Shown: positions 27,240 through 36,815, counted from the stretch's first letter. The stretch is 64,000 bases of DNA from Murimonas intestini (GCF_024622195.1 NZ_JANKBI010000016.1:62001-126000); one strand, 5' to 3'. The notes: generated from the letters alone by a model not told the origin. Translations and numbers: made by a program.

Positions 27240-28499
27240 ATGAGTGTTAAACACATAAGAAGACTTATATATATTGCAGTGGCAGCAGTTTCGGTTCTGG
27301 CTTCGGCGGGGCTGGCAGGCTGCAGCAGCCTGTCCGGCTGTGTAAAGGAAGCAGTGCAGACGGAGACAGAGAAGGAAGAGATGGTACTGTGGTGTTATTG
27401 GGATACTCCAAGCCATCAGAAAACTCTGGACGGGCTTGTGAAGGGGTTTAATGAGAGCAGGGAAGATATCAGCCTGCAGGTGAAATATATTCCGGATGAA
27501 GATTTTAAGAAGGAGCTTGTGCTGGCTATGGCGGACGGGCGTGCTCCGGATGTGGCTATCGTGGACTCATCAGATTTTCAGTTTCTGTATGATGCCCAGC
27601 CGTTTGTGGACCTGACAGATGAGATAGAAGGGCTTCAGGATTATCAGGAGGTTGCCTTAAAGCCCTGTACAGTGGGAAACAGGATATACGGGATGCCATT
27701 TGGACTCAACTGTACTGCTTTGTTTTACAATGAGGACATGCTGGAGGAGGCACATGTGGATGTCCCTGAAACATGGGAGGATTTCCGCAGGGCAGCCCAT
27801 GCGCTGACAGATGAGGAGCACTATGGATTTGGCATGGCTGCTGTAAAAAGTGAAGAGAGCGTTTACTGCTTTCTGCCCGTACTGTGGTCTATGGGAGGCC
27901 ATGTGACTGATATAAATTCCAGAAACAGCGCTAAGGCCTTCTCATTTATTGCACAGCTTATAGAAGACGGCGCCATGAGCAGGGAAAATATGAATATGAC
28001 CCTGGGAGATGTGAAGAACCAGTTTGCAGACGGAAAGCTTGCAATGATGATAAATACAACCTCTATTATAGGCGCGCTGGAGAATTCCAATCCTGAGCTG
28101 AATTTTGGTGTGACTTTTGTGCCCTCAGACGGGCAGCATGTGGCGGCAGCAGGGGGAGAGATACTGGCAGTGACACCGGGAGAACACCAGCAGGAAGCTG
28201 TTGAGTTCTTACGGTATCTGAACGATGGGGACAGGATGGCGTCATATATTGATGGTCTTGGGGTGATGTCGTGCAGGAAAGATATAATCAGCGGTCAGTT
28301 TAAGAACGACCCTCTCCAGAAAAAGAGTATAGAGCTGTTAGAAACTGCCAGGACCAGGGAGATCACACCTGAGTGGCCAAGGATCTCACTTATCCTGGCA
28401 GAAACCATGGAGAATGTGATTATAGGCGAAAGAGAACAGGGGGAGATACTTGCAGAAGCAGCCCGTAAGATAAGGGACATCAGGGAGGAAAGCCGATGA
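27240..28499 (+). CDS. Solute-binding lipoprotein of a sensing operon
   Basis: 419 residues. Signal peptide with lipobox LAGC (Cys28), so it is tethered to the outer face of the membrane. SBP family 1 features: ISLQVKYIPDEDFKKEL, NRIYGMPFGLNCTALFYNEDML, DGAMSRENM. No permease gene is nearby; instead its stop overlaps (ATGA) a YesM-type kinase followed by a regulator. It therefore probably presents a ligand to the kinase rather than feeding a transporter. Ligand unknown, likely a carbohydrate. Confidence 0.9.
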   Translation: MSVKHIRRLIYIAVAAVSVLASAGLAGCSSLSGCVKEAVQTETEKEEMVLWCYWDTPSHQKTLDGLVKGFNESREDISLQVKYIPDEDFKKELVLAMADGRAPDVAIVDSSDFQFLYDAQPFVDLTDEIEGLQDYQEVALKPCTVGNRIYGMPFGLNCTALFYNEDMLEEAHVDVPETWEDFRRAAHALTDEEHYGFGMAAVKSEESVYCFLPVLWSMGGHVTDINSRNSAKAFSFIAQLIEDGAMSRENMNMTLGDVKNQFADGKLAMMINTTSIIGALENSNPELNFGVTFVPSDGQHVAAAGGEILAVTPGEHQQEAVEFLRYLNDGDRMASYIDGLGVMSCRKDIISGQFKNDPLQKKSIELLETARTREITPEWPRISLILAETMENVIIGEREQGEILAEAARKIRDIREESR

Positions 28500-30220
28500 A
28501 AAGGGAGATAACGCTCAGACAGGTGCTGATCCCGGCCTTCCTTACAGTAGTTGTTCTGCCTATGCTGCTCATGGCGCTGTTTTCCATTCTGCGTTTAAAG
28601 GCAAATATGCAGGAGACTCTTGAAATGCAGATTGAAAGCAATCTGGAGAAGGCAGACCAGGTGCTGGATATGGTACTGGATAAGTACAAAACAATCCTGT
28701 ATGATTTCTGCACGGATGACAGTATTGTGGAGATTGTGGAATCTGTCAACGAGGGCGTGGATGATAAAGACGTTAATACAGGAAAGCTGCGGCGGGAACT
28801 GAGCCACATCTGCAACAGAAATGACGGAGTTGTGGGGATCACGCTGCGTACAGCAGGAGATGAGAAGGTCATCTACTATGACAGGCTGGCTTCATCCTCC
28901 TCAAATGCCCAGTGGGCATCTAAAGTCAGGGTACCGGATATAAATGCGGCCGAAGATTATTATGCCGTCACAGTCCCTCTGAAAAGGAATGAGGATAATA
29001 TCTATCTTATCCAGATAGCAAGAAATCTGGTGGATTACCGGAATATACATAAAAAGCTGGGAACAGTGGTGATGAGCATCAATGAGGAGATCCTGGAAAA
29101 GGCGCTTGATCCCGGGGAAGGGAAGAGTATATACCTGTGCCGGGGAAATATGATCATCAGCGCCCCTGATAATGAAGATATAGGAAAAAATATAAATGAT
29201 ATTCCAACTAAAAATATGCTTGTTACATCCAGAAGGAATGAGACAAGCGGCTGGAACATCTACAACTTCCACTCTCTCGATGTGTACAGTAAGACAGTGA
29301 GAGAGCAGGCGCTCTTCTGGGTATTTATAGGGGTGGGGATAATGGCAGCCCTCCTTGGTATAGTCTATTTTGCAACAAGGCCTGTACTCAAATCTCTTGA
29401 TAATGTGGTGGATGCCATGGAAACCGTGGAAAAAGGAGACTTTGGCGCCAGGCTCACTATAAACCAGGGGATAACGAGTGAAATGAAAAAGATATATTCG
29501 GGATTCAACGAGATGGTGGAGCAGATAGATGCGCTGGTGGGCCAGGTAAAACAGGCTGTAGTGGAACAGAAGAATGCGGAGATCTCTGCCCTGGAAGCGC
29601 AGATCGACCCTCATTTTTTGTATAATACACTTGACACTATCAACTGGAAGGCCATTGAAAAAGAAGAGTATGAAATAAGTGGGATGGTGGGCGCCCTGGC
29701 TGATATCCTGCGTTACACAGTGAGAAATGCAGGCGGGGAGACAACAATTGAAAAGGAGCTGTACTGGCTGGATGAGTACATGCTTCTTCAGAGTGCAAAA
29801 CTGGGGCGGAAGCTGAATACGATCATAGACGTGCCGGACGGCCTGCTGGAATGCAGGATACATAAGCTGCTTCTGCAGCCATTTGTGGAAAATTCTATCA
29901 AGCATGGTCTGTACAATATAGAAGGGGAGTGTATACTGAAAATTTCCATAAAAAAGCTGGAAGAACAGCTGCATATCATTATAGAGGATAATGGGAGGGG
30001 TATGAGTAAGAACAAGGTGGAGGAACTTAATAAAGAGACAGGAGATGAAGGGGAGCACCTGGGAGTTGCCAACGTCAGGAAAAGATTAAAACTGTATTAT
30101 GGTGACAGGGCTGACATGTTTTTTGAAAGCAGGGCCGGCAGGTATACAAGAGTGCATCTCTTTATTCCTCTGGAAGAAATGGGGGGAAATCTGAATGAAA
30201 ATAGTGATTGTAGAGGATGA
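28496..30220 (+). CDS. YesM-type sensor histidine kinase
   Basis: 574 residues. TM1 about 12-33; extracellular sensing region about 35-265; TM2 about 270-295; HAMP about 297-350; phospho-acceptor His373 in IDPHFLYN; ATPase N-box PFVENSIKHG and G-box EDNGRGM. It overlaps the lipoprotein gene by four bases and the regulator by 26 bases, implying tightly coupled production of all three. It probably reads the ligand state of the lipoprotein. Confidence 0.93.
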   Translation: MKREITLRQVLIPAFLTVVVLPMLLMALFSILRLKANMQETLEMQIESNLEKADQVLDMVLDKYKTILYDFCTDDSIVEIVESVNEGVDDKDVNTGKLRRELSHICNRNDGVVGITLRTAGDEKVIYYDRLASSSSNAQWASKVRVPDINAAEDYYAVTVPLKRNEDNIYLIQIARNLVDYRNIHKKLGTVVMSINEEILEKALDPGEGKSIYLCRGNMIISAPDNEDIGKNINDIPTKNMLVTSRRNETSGWNIYNFHSLDVYSKTVREQALFWVFIGVGIMAALLGIVYFATRPVLKSLDNVVDAMETVEKGDFGARLTINQGITSEMKKIYSGFNEMVEQIDALVGQVKQAVVEQKNAEISALEAQIDPHFLYNTLDTINWKAIEKEEYEISGMVGALADILRYTVRNAGGETTIEKELYWLDEYMLLQSAKLGRKLNTIIDVPDGLLECRIHKLLLQPFVENSIKHGLYNIEGECILKISIKKLEEQLHIIIEDNGRGMSKNKVEELNKETGDEGEHLGVANVRKRLKLYYGDRADMFFESRAGRYTRVHLFIPLEEMGGNLNENSDCRG

Positions 30221-31724
30221 AGCGCCTATACGGGAGGGTATGGGCCGGATCTTGAAAAAAATCGATCCCGGGTACGAGGTGGCAGGAATGGCCTCAAATG
30301 GAAAGGAGGGTTTGGACGTCATCAGGAAGACAAGGCCGGATCTTGTCATACTGGATATCCAAATGCCTGATATGGACGGCCTGACGATGCTGGAGATAAT
30401 CAGAAAGGAGAAGATCACATGCAAGGCTCTTGTGCTCAGCGCATATTCAGAATTTACATATGCCAGGAGGGCGATCGAGCTGGGGATAGAGAATTATCTT
30501 TTAAAACCAATAAAAATACCGGAGCTAAAAAAGGCGCTCAGCCAGATCCGGTCATCCCTTGAAAAAGAGCAGAGCAAGGAGAGCATCCTGACCCTGGACA
30601 ATATTTTTATGGGCTGCCTTACCGGACAGCTGACCATAGATGAGCAGATGGGAAGGCTGATAGAAGACAAATATGAATTGAAGCTGAATGACAGACTCTA
30701 TTTGTTCCTTGTGTGGCTGGGTGAAGGGTATGAGTCCCAGAAGGCACAGGCAAGACAGCTTTTGGAGGAGGTGGGCAGGCACAGCAGTGAATTTTCTATG
30801 CACCTTCTGGAATTTCCAAGCCGCTGTAAATTCGTGGCAGTCCTGTATAAACCTGAGGACGGGGAAAAGCTGTGTTCCTACTTCGAGAAAGCTGTAGTCC
30901 CCATGCTGCGGGGCAGCTTAAAGAGGCCTGTGGTATGCATGTGGCAGGAGGCCGGGGGACTTGGAATGATGGAAACAGCCATCAGGCAGATGCGCCAGGA
31001 CCTGGAATGGAATCTGGTGATTGAAGAAGGCAGTCTGATCACGCCCGCCAGGATAAGAGAACTGGAAACAGCCCCTATGAAGTATCCCCTGGAACTGGAG
31101 ACACAGGCAAGACAGGCTATTATCAAAAGGGATGAGGAAACTTTTAAAAAGAGCTACTTCGAGTTTAAGGAGAGATGCAGGCAGGGCAGATTCCACCCCA
31201 AAGAGATCAAGGAGGCATGTCTGAGATACTGCTTTGCTGTCTTAAATACCGCAAAGGAATATGGGAATCTTCAGGAAGAGCTCTCTGCCCAGAATATGCT
31301 TCAGACGATCTCAAGAGCAGTGACCTGGTACCAGATCGGAGATGCACTGCGCCAGTTTTTTGTAAAGGTGGTGATAACCGGAGAAGGGGAGGAGAGCCTG
31401 ACTGTCAGCGCTATGGTACAGAGGGCGCAGCAGATGATACAGGATTATTATAACCAGGGTGTAACCCTGGAGGAAATAGCCAGGAAGCTGCATGTATCGG
31501 AGGAATACCTGAGTACACAGTTTAAAAAGGAGACAGGCACCACCTTTTCAGAGACCATAAGGAAATGCAGGATCGAGAAGGTGAAGGAGCTGCTGGTGAA
31601 CTCCACTCTCAAGCTGAACCAGATAGCAGATCTGGCGGGATACTCCGATCCTAAATATATGAGCAAAGTATTCAGGGATGAGACGGGGATGCTGCCGGCA
31701 GAATACAGGAAAATGAACACCTGA
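30195..31724 (+). CDS. YesN-type response regulator
   Basis: 509 residues. Receiver domain with E7/D8 and phospho-acceptor Asp54 in VILDIQMPDMDG, Lys in YLLKPIKIPEL; long middle region; AraC-type HTH pair at the C-terminus (LEEIARKLHVSEEYLSTQF and IADLAGYSDPKYMSKVF). It starts inside the kinase gene. Targets are not visible in the operon, so they may include its own promoter at 27161 or distant sugar genes. Confidence 0.92.
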   Translation: MKIVIVEDEAPIREGMGRILKKIDPGYEVAGMASNGKEGLDVIRKTRPDLVILDIQMPDMDGLTMLEIIRKEKITCKALVLSAYSEFTYARRAIELGIENYLLKPIKIPELKKALSQIRSSLEKEQSKESILTLDNIFMGCLTGQLTIDEQMGRLIEDKYELKLNDRLYLFLVWLGEGYESQKAQARQLLEEVGRHSSEFSMHLLEFPSRCKFVAVLYKPEDGEKLCSYFEKAVVPMLRGSLKRPVVCMWQEAGGLGMMETAIRQMRQDLEWNLVIEEGSLITPARIRELETAPMKYPLELETQARQAIIKRDEETFKKSYFEFKERCRQGRFHPKEIKEACLRYCFAVLNTAKEYGNLQEELSAQNMLQTISRAVTWYQIGDALRQFFVKVVITGEGEESLTVSAMVQRAQQMIQDYYNQGVTLEEIARKLHVSEEYLSTQFKKETGTTFSETIRKCRIEKVKELLVNSTLKLNQIADLAGYSDPKYMSKVFRDETGMLPAEYRKMNT

Positions 31725-31924
31725 TGCCTGTAGACACAGGGGCGGAGTATCATTTTGCGTCGTCTGATGCGGTTTTATGTCGAAACTGATTAAAATTTTC
31801 TACTTATCTAAAATATTTACTCCTCCTTTTCTGGAAAGGATATGGTATTTTATCAACAACAGATGAATAAAACACAATATCGGGGATATTACTTATATAT
31901 TAGATTGAAAAGGAGATATAGATA

Positions 31925-32155
31925 ATGAATAATTTAAAGGTAGTTTTTAACAGTCCGTCAGAGATATTAGATTTTGTTAATACAGTAGAAAAATATCCAT
32001 ATGCGATGGATCTGAAAAAAGGCAGGATCATCGTAGATGCCAAATCTGTACTGGGAATCATGAGTATTGGCCTCAAAAACCAGATTGAATTAAAAGTTTA
32101 TGAAGAAAACTGCGATGACTTGAGGAAAGAAATTTCCAAATTCGTGGCAGCTTAA
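31925..32155 (+). CDS. HPr-like (Crh-like) protein lacking the catalytic His
   Basis: 76 residues. The fold signature DAKSVLGIMSIGL is that of HPr, keeping the regulatory serine (Ser41, equivalent to Ser46). The active-site loop that should read GxHARPA is replaced by NSPSEILDF, with no His anywhere near. It therefore cannot carry phosphate in the PTS but could be phosphorylated by HPr kinase and act with CcpA in catabolite control, like Bacillus Crh. AAAAGGAG precedes the ATG; it is monocistronic with its own terminator. Confidence 0.85.
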   Translation: MNNLKVVFNSPSEILDFVNTVEKYPYAMDLKKGRIIVDAKSVLGIMSIGLKNQIELKVYEENCDDLRKEISKFVAA

Positions 32156-32179
32156 GGATATAAAGCAGTCTTTCTTGAC

Positions 32180-32221
32180 AAAGGCACTGTATCAGGTCTA
32201 TGGCCGGACAGTGCCTTTTTG
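32180..32221 (+). terminator. Terminator after HPr-like gene
   Basis: AAAGGCACTGT and ACAGTGCC(TTT) form a perfect stem, followed by TTTTT. Confidence 0.88.
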
Positions 32222-32281
32222 TCAGCCTTTTGTTGCATCACCTGTTAAAAAGGGCTATAATTTTGGGAGGAGGATTAATAA

Positions 32282-32818
32282 ATGGGAGAATATGAACATT
32301 TGCACCATACATTTGAACCAGTGTTTGACGGCAAGTCCAGAATCCTGATCCTGGGAACCTTTCCGTCAGTCAAATCCAGGGAGAATGAATTTTACTACGG
32401 ACATCCCCAGAACAGATTCTGGAAGGTCCTGGCAGCTGTTACAGGAGCTGATACGCCTGTGGGCACAGAAGAGAAGATAAGATTCTTAAAGGACAGCAAG
32501 ATCAGTATCTGGGATGTGATTGACAGCTGTGACATCATAGGTTCCAGTGACAGTTCTATCAGAAATGTAGTTCCGGCAGACCTGTCTGTCATTTTAGAGA
32601 AGGCGGATATCCGGCAGATATATGCAAACGGAGGTAAGGCCTGGCAGCTGTATCAGAAATATTTACTGCCCGCGGCGGGACGAAGCTGTATAAAGCTGCC
32701 GTCCACCAGCCCTGCCAATGCCGCTTTTTCTCTGGAACGGCTGAAGGAAGAGTGGTCAGTTATTAAGGAACATCTGGAAGAAAATGATATGCCCGGGAGT
32801 TTCCGGATACAGCCATAG
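32282..32818 (+). CDS. DNA-deoxyinosine (hypoxanthine) glycosylase, UDG superfamily
   Basis: 178-residue cytosolic DNA repair enzyme. ILILGTFPSVKSRENEFYYG, HPQNRFWKVL and a C-terminal LPSTSPANAAFS are the motif I, motif II-adjacent and motif III regions of UDG family 6, which removes deaminated adenine (hypoxanthine) from DNA. Size fits the family. GGGAGGAGG precedes the ATG. It is followed closely by a MATE gene but with no obvious link in function. Confidence 0.88.
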   Translation: MGEYEHLHHTFEPVFDGKSRILILGTFPSVKSRENEFYYGHPQNRFWKVLAAVTGADTPVGTEEKIRFLKDSKISIWDVIDSCDIIGSSDSSIRNVVPADLSVILEKADIRQIYANGGKAWQLYQKYLLPAAGRSCIKLPSTSPANAAFSLERLKEEWSVIKEHLEENDMPGSFRIQP

Positions 32819-32848
32819 GATAAGCATAGAATTGGAGGATGAAAAGAA

Positions 32849-34174
32849 ATGATGTTTACAAATAAACAGCTGCGCCAGCTGATCATACCATTGATAATCG
32901 AGCAGCTGCTGTCAGTGACAGTGGGGATGGCCGACTCTGTTATGATTGCCAGCGTGGGGGAGGCGGCAGTCTCCGGCGTATCCCTGGTTGACACTGTGAT
33001 GGTGCTGATGATCAACATTTTTGCTGCCCTGGCCACAGGCGGAGCCGTGGTGGCAGGGCAGTTCATAGGGCACAGGAGGGAAGAGGATGCCTGCAGGGCG
33101 GCGGACCAGCTGGTGATCTTCACACTGATCTTGTCAGTGGGAGTCATGGCTGTCATGTACGCAGGGCAGAACCTGATCCTGAACGGAGTTTTCGGAAGTA
33201 TAGAGGCTGATGTCATGGGACATGCAAAGACATATCTGCTGATCGTGACGGCGTCTATCCCGTTTATTGCTCTGTACAACTGCGGAGCAGCGCTTTTTAG
33301 GTCTATGGGGAACTCAAAAATCTCCATGCAGACATCAATGATGATGAATGCCATTAATATCACAGGAAATGCCGTTCTGATCTTCGGCCTGAAGCTGGGT
33401 GTCGCAGGCGCTGCAATCCCGACTCTCGTATCCAGGATAGCGGCCGCAGCCCTGATCATGGCCCTTCTTCGCAGACAGAACCAGCAGGTACATATCAGCA
33501 AACCGTTTTCCTGGAAGCCGGACAGAAGGATGATTCAGAAGATCCTGCATATAGGAGTACCTAACGGGCTGGAGAACAGCATGTTCCAGCTGGGCAAGAT
33601 CCTTGTCCTGAGCCTGGTTGCAACCTTTGGGACAGCATCTATAGCCGCAAACGCAGTCTCAAATACGATAGCAATGTTCCAGATACTGCCGGGTATGGCA
33701 GTGGGATTTGCAATCCTCACAGTTGTTTCACAGTGTGTGGGCGCAAATGATTATGATCAGGCTAAAATGTACACGAAGAAGCTTATAAAGCTTGTTTACA
33801 TATGCATGGTGGGAATGAATATCCTTGTGGTGGCAGCTCTGCCGTTTATCATAAAGATATATAACCTGTCGGAACTCACAGGCAGGATCACCACACAGAT
33901 CATTATTTACCATGCCCTTTGCTGCGTCACTATATGGCCCATGTCCTTTTCAATGCCAAACACCCTCAGGGCGTCCAATGACGTGCGTTTTACAATGGTC
34001 ATCTCCATCATTTCCATGTGGACCTTCAGGATAGCATTCAGCTATCTGCTGGGACAGTTCCTGGGAATGGGAGTCTTCGGAGTATGGGTAGCCATGACAA
34101 TAGACTGGCTGTTCAGGGCCATATGCTTTACCGTGCGCTACATTAAGGGAAAATGGAAGCTGCAGAGGATCTGA
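32849..34174 (+). CDS. MATE family efflux transporter
   Basis: 441 residues, 12 predicted helices arranged as two similar halves. The N-terminal LIIPLIIEQLLSVTVGMADS and GNSKISMQTSMMMNAINI blocks are typical of the clostridial DinF/NorM-like branch. It exports cationic drugs or metabolites using Na+ or H+. A ribosome site (GGAGGATG) lies 8 bases before the ATG. It converges with the minus-strand TIGR04076 gene, with only 23 bases between. Confidence 0.93.
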   Translation: MMFTNKQLRQLIIPLIIEQLLSVTVGMADSVMIASVGEAAVSGVSLVDTVMVLMINIFAALATGGAVVAGQFIGHRREEDACRAADQLVIFTLILSVGVMAVMYAGQNLILNGVFGSIEADVMGHAKTYLLIVTASIPFIALYNCGAALFRSMGNSKISMQTSMMMNAINITGNAVLIFGLKLGVAGAAIPTLVSRIAAAALIMALLRRQNQQVHISKPFSWKPDRRMIQKILHIGVPNGLENSMFQLGKILVLSLVATFGTASIAANAVSNTIAMFQILPGMAVGFAILTVVSQCVGANDYDQAKMYTKKLIKLVYICMVGMNILVVAALPFIIKIYNLSELTGRITTQIIIYHALCCVTIWPMSFSMPNTLRASNDVRFTMVISIISMWTFRIAFSYLLGQFLGMGVFGVWVAMTIDWLFRAICFTVRYIKGKWKLQRI

Positions 34175-34197
34175 CGGAACAGAGGAAGGCTGAAATG

Positions 34198-34533
34198 TTA
34201 CGCTTCGTCCCCTGTTCGTTCCAGGAGGAACACGACAGGCCGTACCCCGTCCCTGCAGCAGGATATGGATTTATCGGCATATTTGTACCAATACTCCTGT
34301 CCTGGTTTGCGGGCGGCTCTTTCTATGGACATTTTGGCAATATCCGGATAGAGGTCGATCCATGCCCAGGGGCATAAGCCTTTTGGCATAACTGCCTCCT
34401 CGTCTGACCTGTACAGGAAGGAATCCCCTTCCTTCAGGATAGGACAGGGACCTGCCAGACTGCCTTCTGACAGATATTCATCGGCTATATCTTTGTAGAG
34501 TTCTGTTTTTAACACTGTTATACGTACATTCAT
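34198..34533 (-). CDS. TIGR04076 family protein
   Basis: 111 residues. VRITVLKTELYKDIADEYL, GPCPILKEGD, CPWAWIDLYPDI and the C-terminal CCRDGVRPVVFLLER match the TIGR04076 family, small proteins of unknown role. RBS region GGAGGATAAAAGA is seen upstream on the minus strand. It runs just downstream of the start region of nothing else; the MFS gene behind it has its own signals. Confidence 0.88.
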   Translation of the reverse strand: MNVRITVLKTELYKDIADEYLSEGSLAGPCPILKEGDSFLYRSDEEAVMPKGLCPWAWIDLYPDIAKMSIERAARKPGQEYWYKYADKSISCCRDGVRPVVFLLERTGDEA

Positions 34534-34580
34534 TCTTTTATCCTCCGGAATATGATTTTTATCTTAGAAATGTATAAGGC

Positions 34581-35897
34581 TCATCTGAACTTGCAGCTGC
34601 AGTGACAGGCCAGCACGCTTATTGCAGATCCGCATATGCCTGTACACAGGAACATGACAGCCATGCCGCTGCCCGGACCTGGACCCACGAACTGCTCCAG
34701 GAGCATGGCTGGTGCTGAACCTGAGTGCATGAAGGGTTCAAACACATAGTCTGCCAGAAATCCTCCTGAAAGAATTGCAGCGGGTATAGTGCCAAACTGG
34801 AGAGCGCTGCGGACTGCGAAAATCCGCCCCTGGATTTCCACAGGGACCTCTTTATACAGGAGCATGTGCTGACCTGCCATCACAAAGGGTATTGGGAGGC
34901 TGGCAGCAGCTCCTGCCGCGCACCACAAGAAACAGTTTTGTCCAAATCCCATTAGCATGTCACCGAGAAGGAAAGAGATGGCTGAGGAAAAATAGATCAT
35001 CCTGAGCGGATTTTTCGGAGCCCTCCAAAACGATACGATCAGACCACCCACTATCCCGCCAATGCCAAGTACTGCATTGACGGCAGCAAGTACATGGCTG
35101 TTATAGCCGCTCCGGGCCAAAATCATGGGGCCAAGTATATTTTCGTATGTCAGTGATGAGAAGAAGTTTATGGCGGCCATAGAGAGGATCAGGCTGCGTA
35201 TGCTTCTATGCTCCTTTAGAAAAACGATTTCCTCCTTAAATCCAGAAAAAACACCGCCGGATTTCTTTCTCTCTTGTGGACTGTCTTTAAATATTCCAGT
35301 TTGCTTCATATTGTCAGTATGTGTCTCCGGAATGGTGATAAAGAAAAACAGGACTACGAAAGCAAAGAGGAAACTCAGCAAGTCTGTGATTAAGACAAGG
35401 CCCAGCCCTCCGGCAGCCAGGAGTGCACTCCCAAGGACAGGTGATACTACCGTAATGAGGCTGCCGGCAAAGGAATCCATTCCGCTGGCCTGTGAGCGTT
35501 TCTCCTCAGGTATCAGCAAGCCAACGGCAACCGACTGGGCGGGTGACTGCAGGGAGTTCATCAGTCCGATACATAAATTCACACCATAGATATAGAAGTG
35601 TTTCAATCCGCCTGTATTCAATAAGATAAATATCCCGGCGGAGCAAAGCGCCGCACCCAGATCTGTCAGAAGCATAATGGCCTTCTTACTGTGCCTGTCC
35701 ACAAGTGTACCGGCAAAAATACTTGCCGCCACATATGGCAGATAAGAGCAAAAAGCCATCAGAGAAACTGACAAAGCTGACTGTGATTGTGAATAAGACC
35801 ATATGATGAGCGCAAAACTGGTCATCGAGCTTCCCAGCTGTGAAACAGACTGGCTGAACCAGAAAATTACAAAACGTTTAAAAGTATTTGTTTTCAT
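34581..35897 (-). CDS. MFS exporter (macrolide-efflux-like)
   Basis: 438 residues, 12 predicted helices. FWFSQSVSQLGSSMTSFALI, the loop LVDRHSKKAIMLLTDLG (motif A-like) and a large central loop are typical of the MefA-like branch of the major facilitator superfamily. The Cys-rich end CHCSCKFR is common in clostridial members. ATGAGGAGATTTTCCA precedes the start on the minus strand. Probably drug or peptide export; substrate unknown. An inverted repeat lies upstream. Confidence 0.9.
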   Translation of the reverse strand: MKTNTFKRFVIFWFSQSVSQLGSSMTSFALIIWSYSQSQSALSVSLMAFCSYLPYVAASIFAGTLVDRHSKKAIMLLTDLGAALCSAGIFILLNTGGLKHFYIYGVNLCIGLMNSLQSPAQSVAVGLLIPEEKRSQASGMDSFAGSLITVVSPVLGSALLAAGGLGLVLITDLLSFLFAFVVLFFFITIPETHTDNMKQTGIFKDSPQERKKSGGVFSGFKEEIVFLKEHRSIRSLILSMAAINFFSSLTYENILGPMILARSGYNSHVLAAVNAVLGIGGIVGGLIVSFWRAPKNPLRMIYFSSAISFLLGDMLMGFGQNCFLWCAAGAAASLPIPFVMAGQHMLLYKEVPVEIQGRIFAVRSALQFGTIPAAILSGGFLADYVFEPFMHSGSAPAMLLEQFVGPGPGSGMAVMFLCTGICGSAISVLACHCSCKFR

Positions 35898-35971
35898 TGG
35901 AAAATCTCCTCATAGGATTAATTAATTTTTTTATCCCTATAAGTACAAAATCCAATGTGGGCAATTATATT

Positions 35972-36012
35972 ACTCTGTACAAATCTGCCCCTGATTGGAT
36001 CTTGTACAGAGT
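35972..36012. promoter_or_regulatory. Operator-like inverted repeat upstream of the MFS gene
   Basis: ACTCTGTACAA (35972-35982) and TTGTACAGAGT (36002-36012) are perfect arms 19 bases apart. A minus-strand TATAAT (35964-35969) lies just downstream in the direction of the MFS gene, so the repeat covers the -35 region. No classical -35 is visible, which fits activator-dependent control. Confidence 0.55.
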
Positions 36013-36062
36013 GGGGAGCTTTCATCTACCCGCAAATGACATAACATATTATTACCTTCTTT

Positions 36063-36443
36063 CTATGATTCCTTAATTACGCTTCCTATCTTCATTTTCT
36101 GCCTCCACTCAGGGGCATCCCCGTCATCTCCCCAGTATTCATCAAGTGTCCTGATTTTATCGTTTTCAAGATAAAAGAAGGAAGAGACATGGAAAGACAT
36201 ATCGTCTGTACATACGCGGACAGCTGTTATTACTATATTGTCAATATGTATATAACGTTCGATTTCACCGTTCCAGCTGCCTGGATATTCACAGTTGGCC
36301 CTTATAAATTCTTCAACAGTAAATTTCTCATTTGTACAATGCCACTGGACAACGGCATCTTTCAGAAAGCAGCCCCGCAGGTTCTGTTCATCCTGAGCTG
36401 CCACATATCTCCAATAATCATTGATAAACTCCCGTGTATTCAT
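36063..36443 (-). CDS. SnoaL/NTF2-like protein
   Basis: 126 residues. The cone-shaped NTF2-like fold is suggested by the N-terminal helix FINDYWRYVAAQDEQNL, the strand FLKDAVVQWHCTNEKFTVEEF and the end IRTLDEYWGDDGDAPEWR. Such proteins bind small ligands or catalyse varied reactions; role unknown. It starts directly after the stop of the VOC gene, so the two form a two-gene operon. Confidence 0.82.
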   Translation of the reverse strand: MNTREFINDYWRYVAAQDEQNLRGCFLKDAVVQWHCTNEKFTVEEFIRANCEYPGSWNGEIERYIHIDNIVITAVRVCTDDMSFHVSSFFYLENDKIRTLDEYWGDDGDAPEWRQKMKIGSVIKES

Positions 36444-36815
36444 TTAGCAGTTTCCTCCGTGAGCATGATTCATGGGGGCGGTAAGTTCGATATGGTTTCC
36501 CTCACTGTCCTCAAATTCTGAAACCCAGTTACTGCCAATCGGAGTGAGAGGGAAAACAATTTTCAGGCCTTTCAGCTTTTCTTTTAGTATGTCGGGTGTG
36601 TCAACCTCTATACTGGGCAGGCAGTTGCTTCCAAATATATGGTGTTCATTCATCTTTTCAAATGCAAACAGCCCCAGCCGAAATCCGTTAATGTCAAAGA
36701 CACTGTATAGCTCACTTTTTTCATCTACTGGACGTTCAAAGAATTTTTCGTAGAAAGAAATGGCTCTGTCCATGTTCAGGACACACAGATAAAGTGATCT
36801 TATGCTGCAATTCAT
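36444..36815 (-). CDS. VOC family (glyoxalase-like) protein
   Basis: 123 residues. Beta-alpha-beta-beta-beta units: SLYLCVLNMDRAISFYEKFF, FRLGLFAFE, and WVSEFEDSEGNHIELTAP, in which His and Glu are candidate metal ligands. Members include glyoxalases, antibiotic-resistance and dioxygenase-like proteins; the specific reaction is unclear. It is first gene of a pair with the NTF2-like gene; GGAGGTACCACATG gives the start. Confidence 0.87.
   Translation of the reverse strand: MNCSIRSLYLCVLNMDRAISFYEKFFERPVDEKSELYSVFDINGFRLGLFAFEKMNEHHIFGSNCLPSIEVDTPDILKEKLKGLKIVFPLTPIGSNWVSEFEDSEGNHIELTAPMNHAHGGNC

Noticed and set aside
34153..34377. Plus-strand frame after the MATE gene
   Set aside because: It overlaps the MATE end and lies opposite the TIGR04076 gene, whose motifs are unmistakable.
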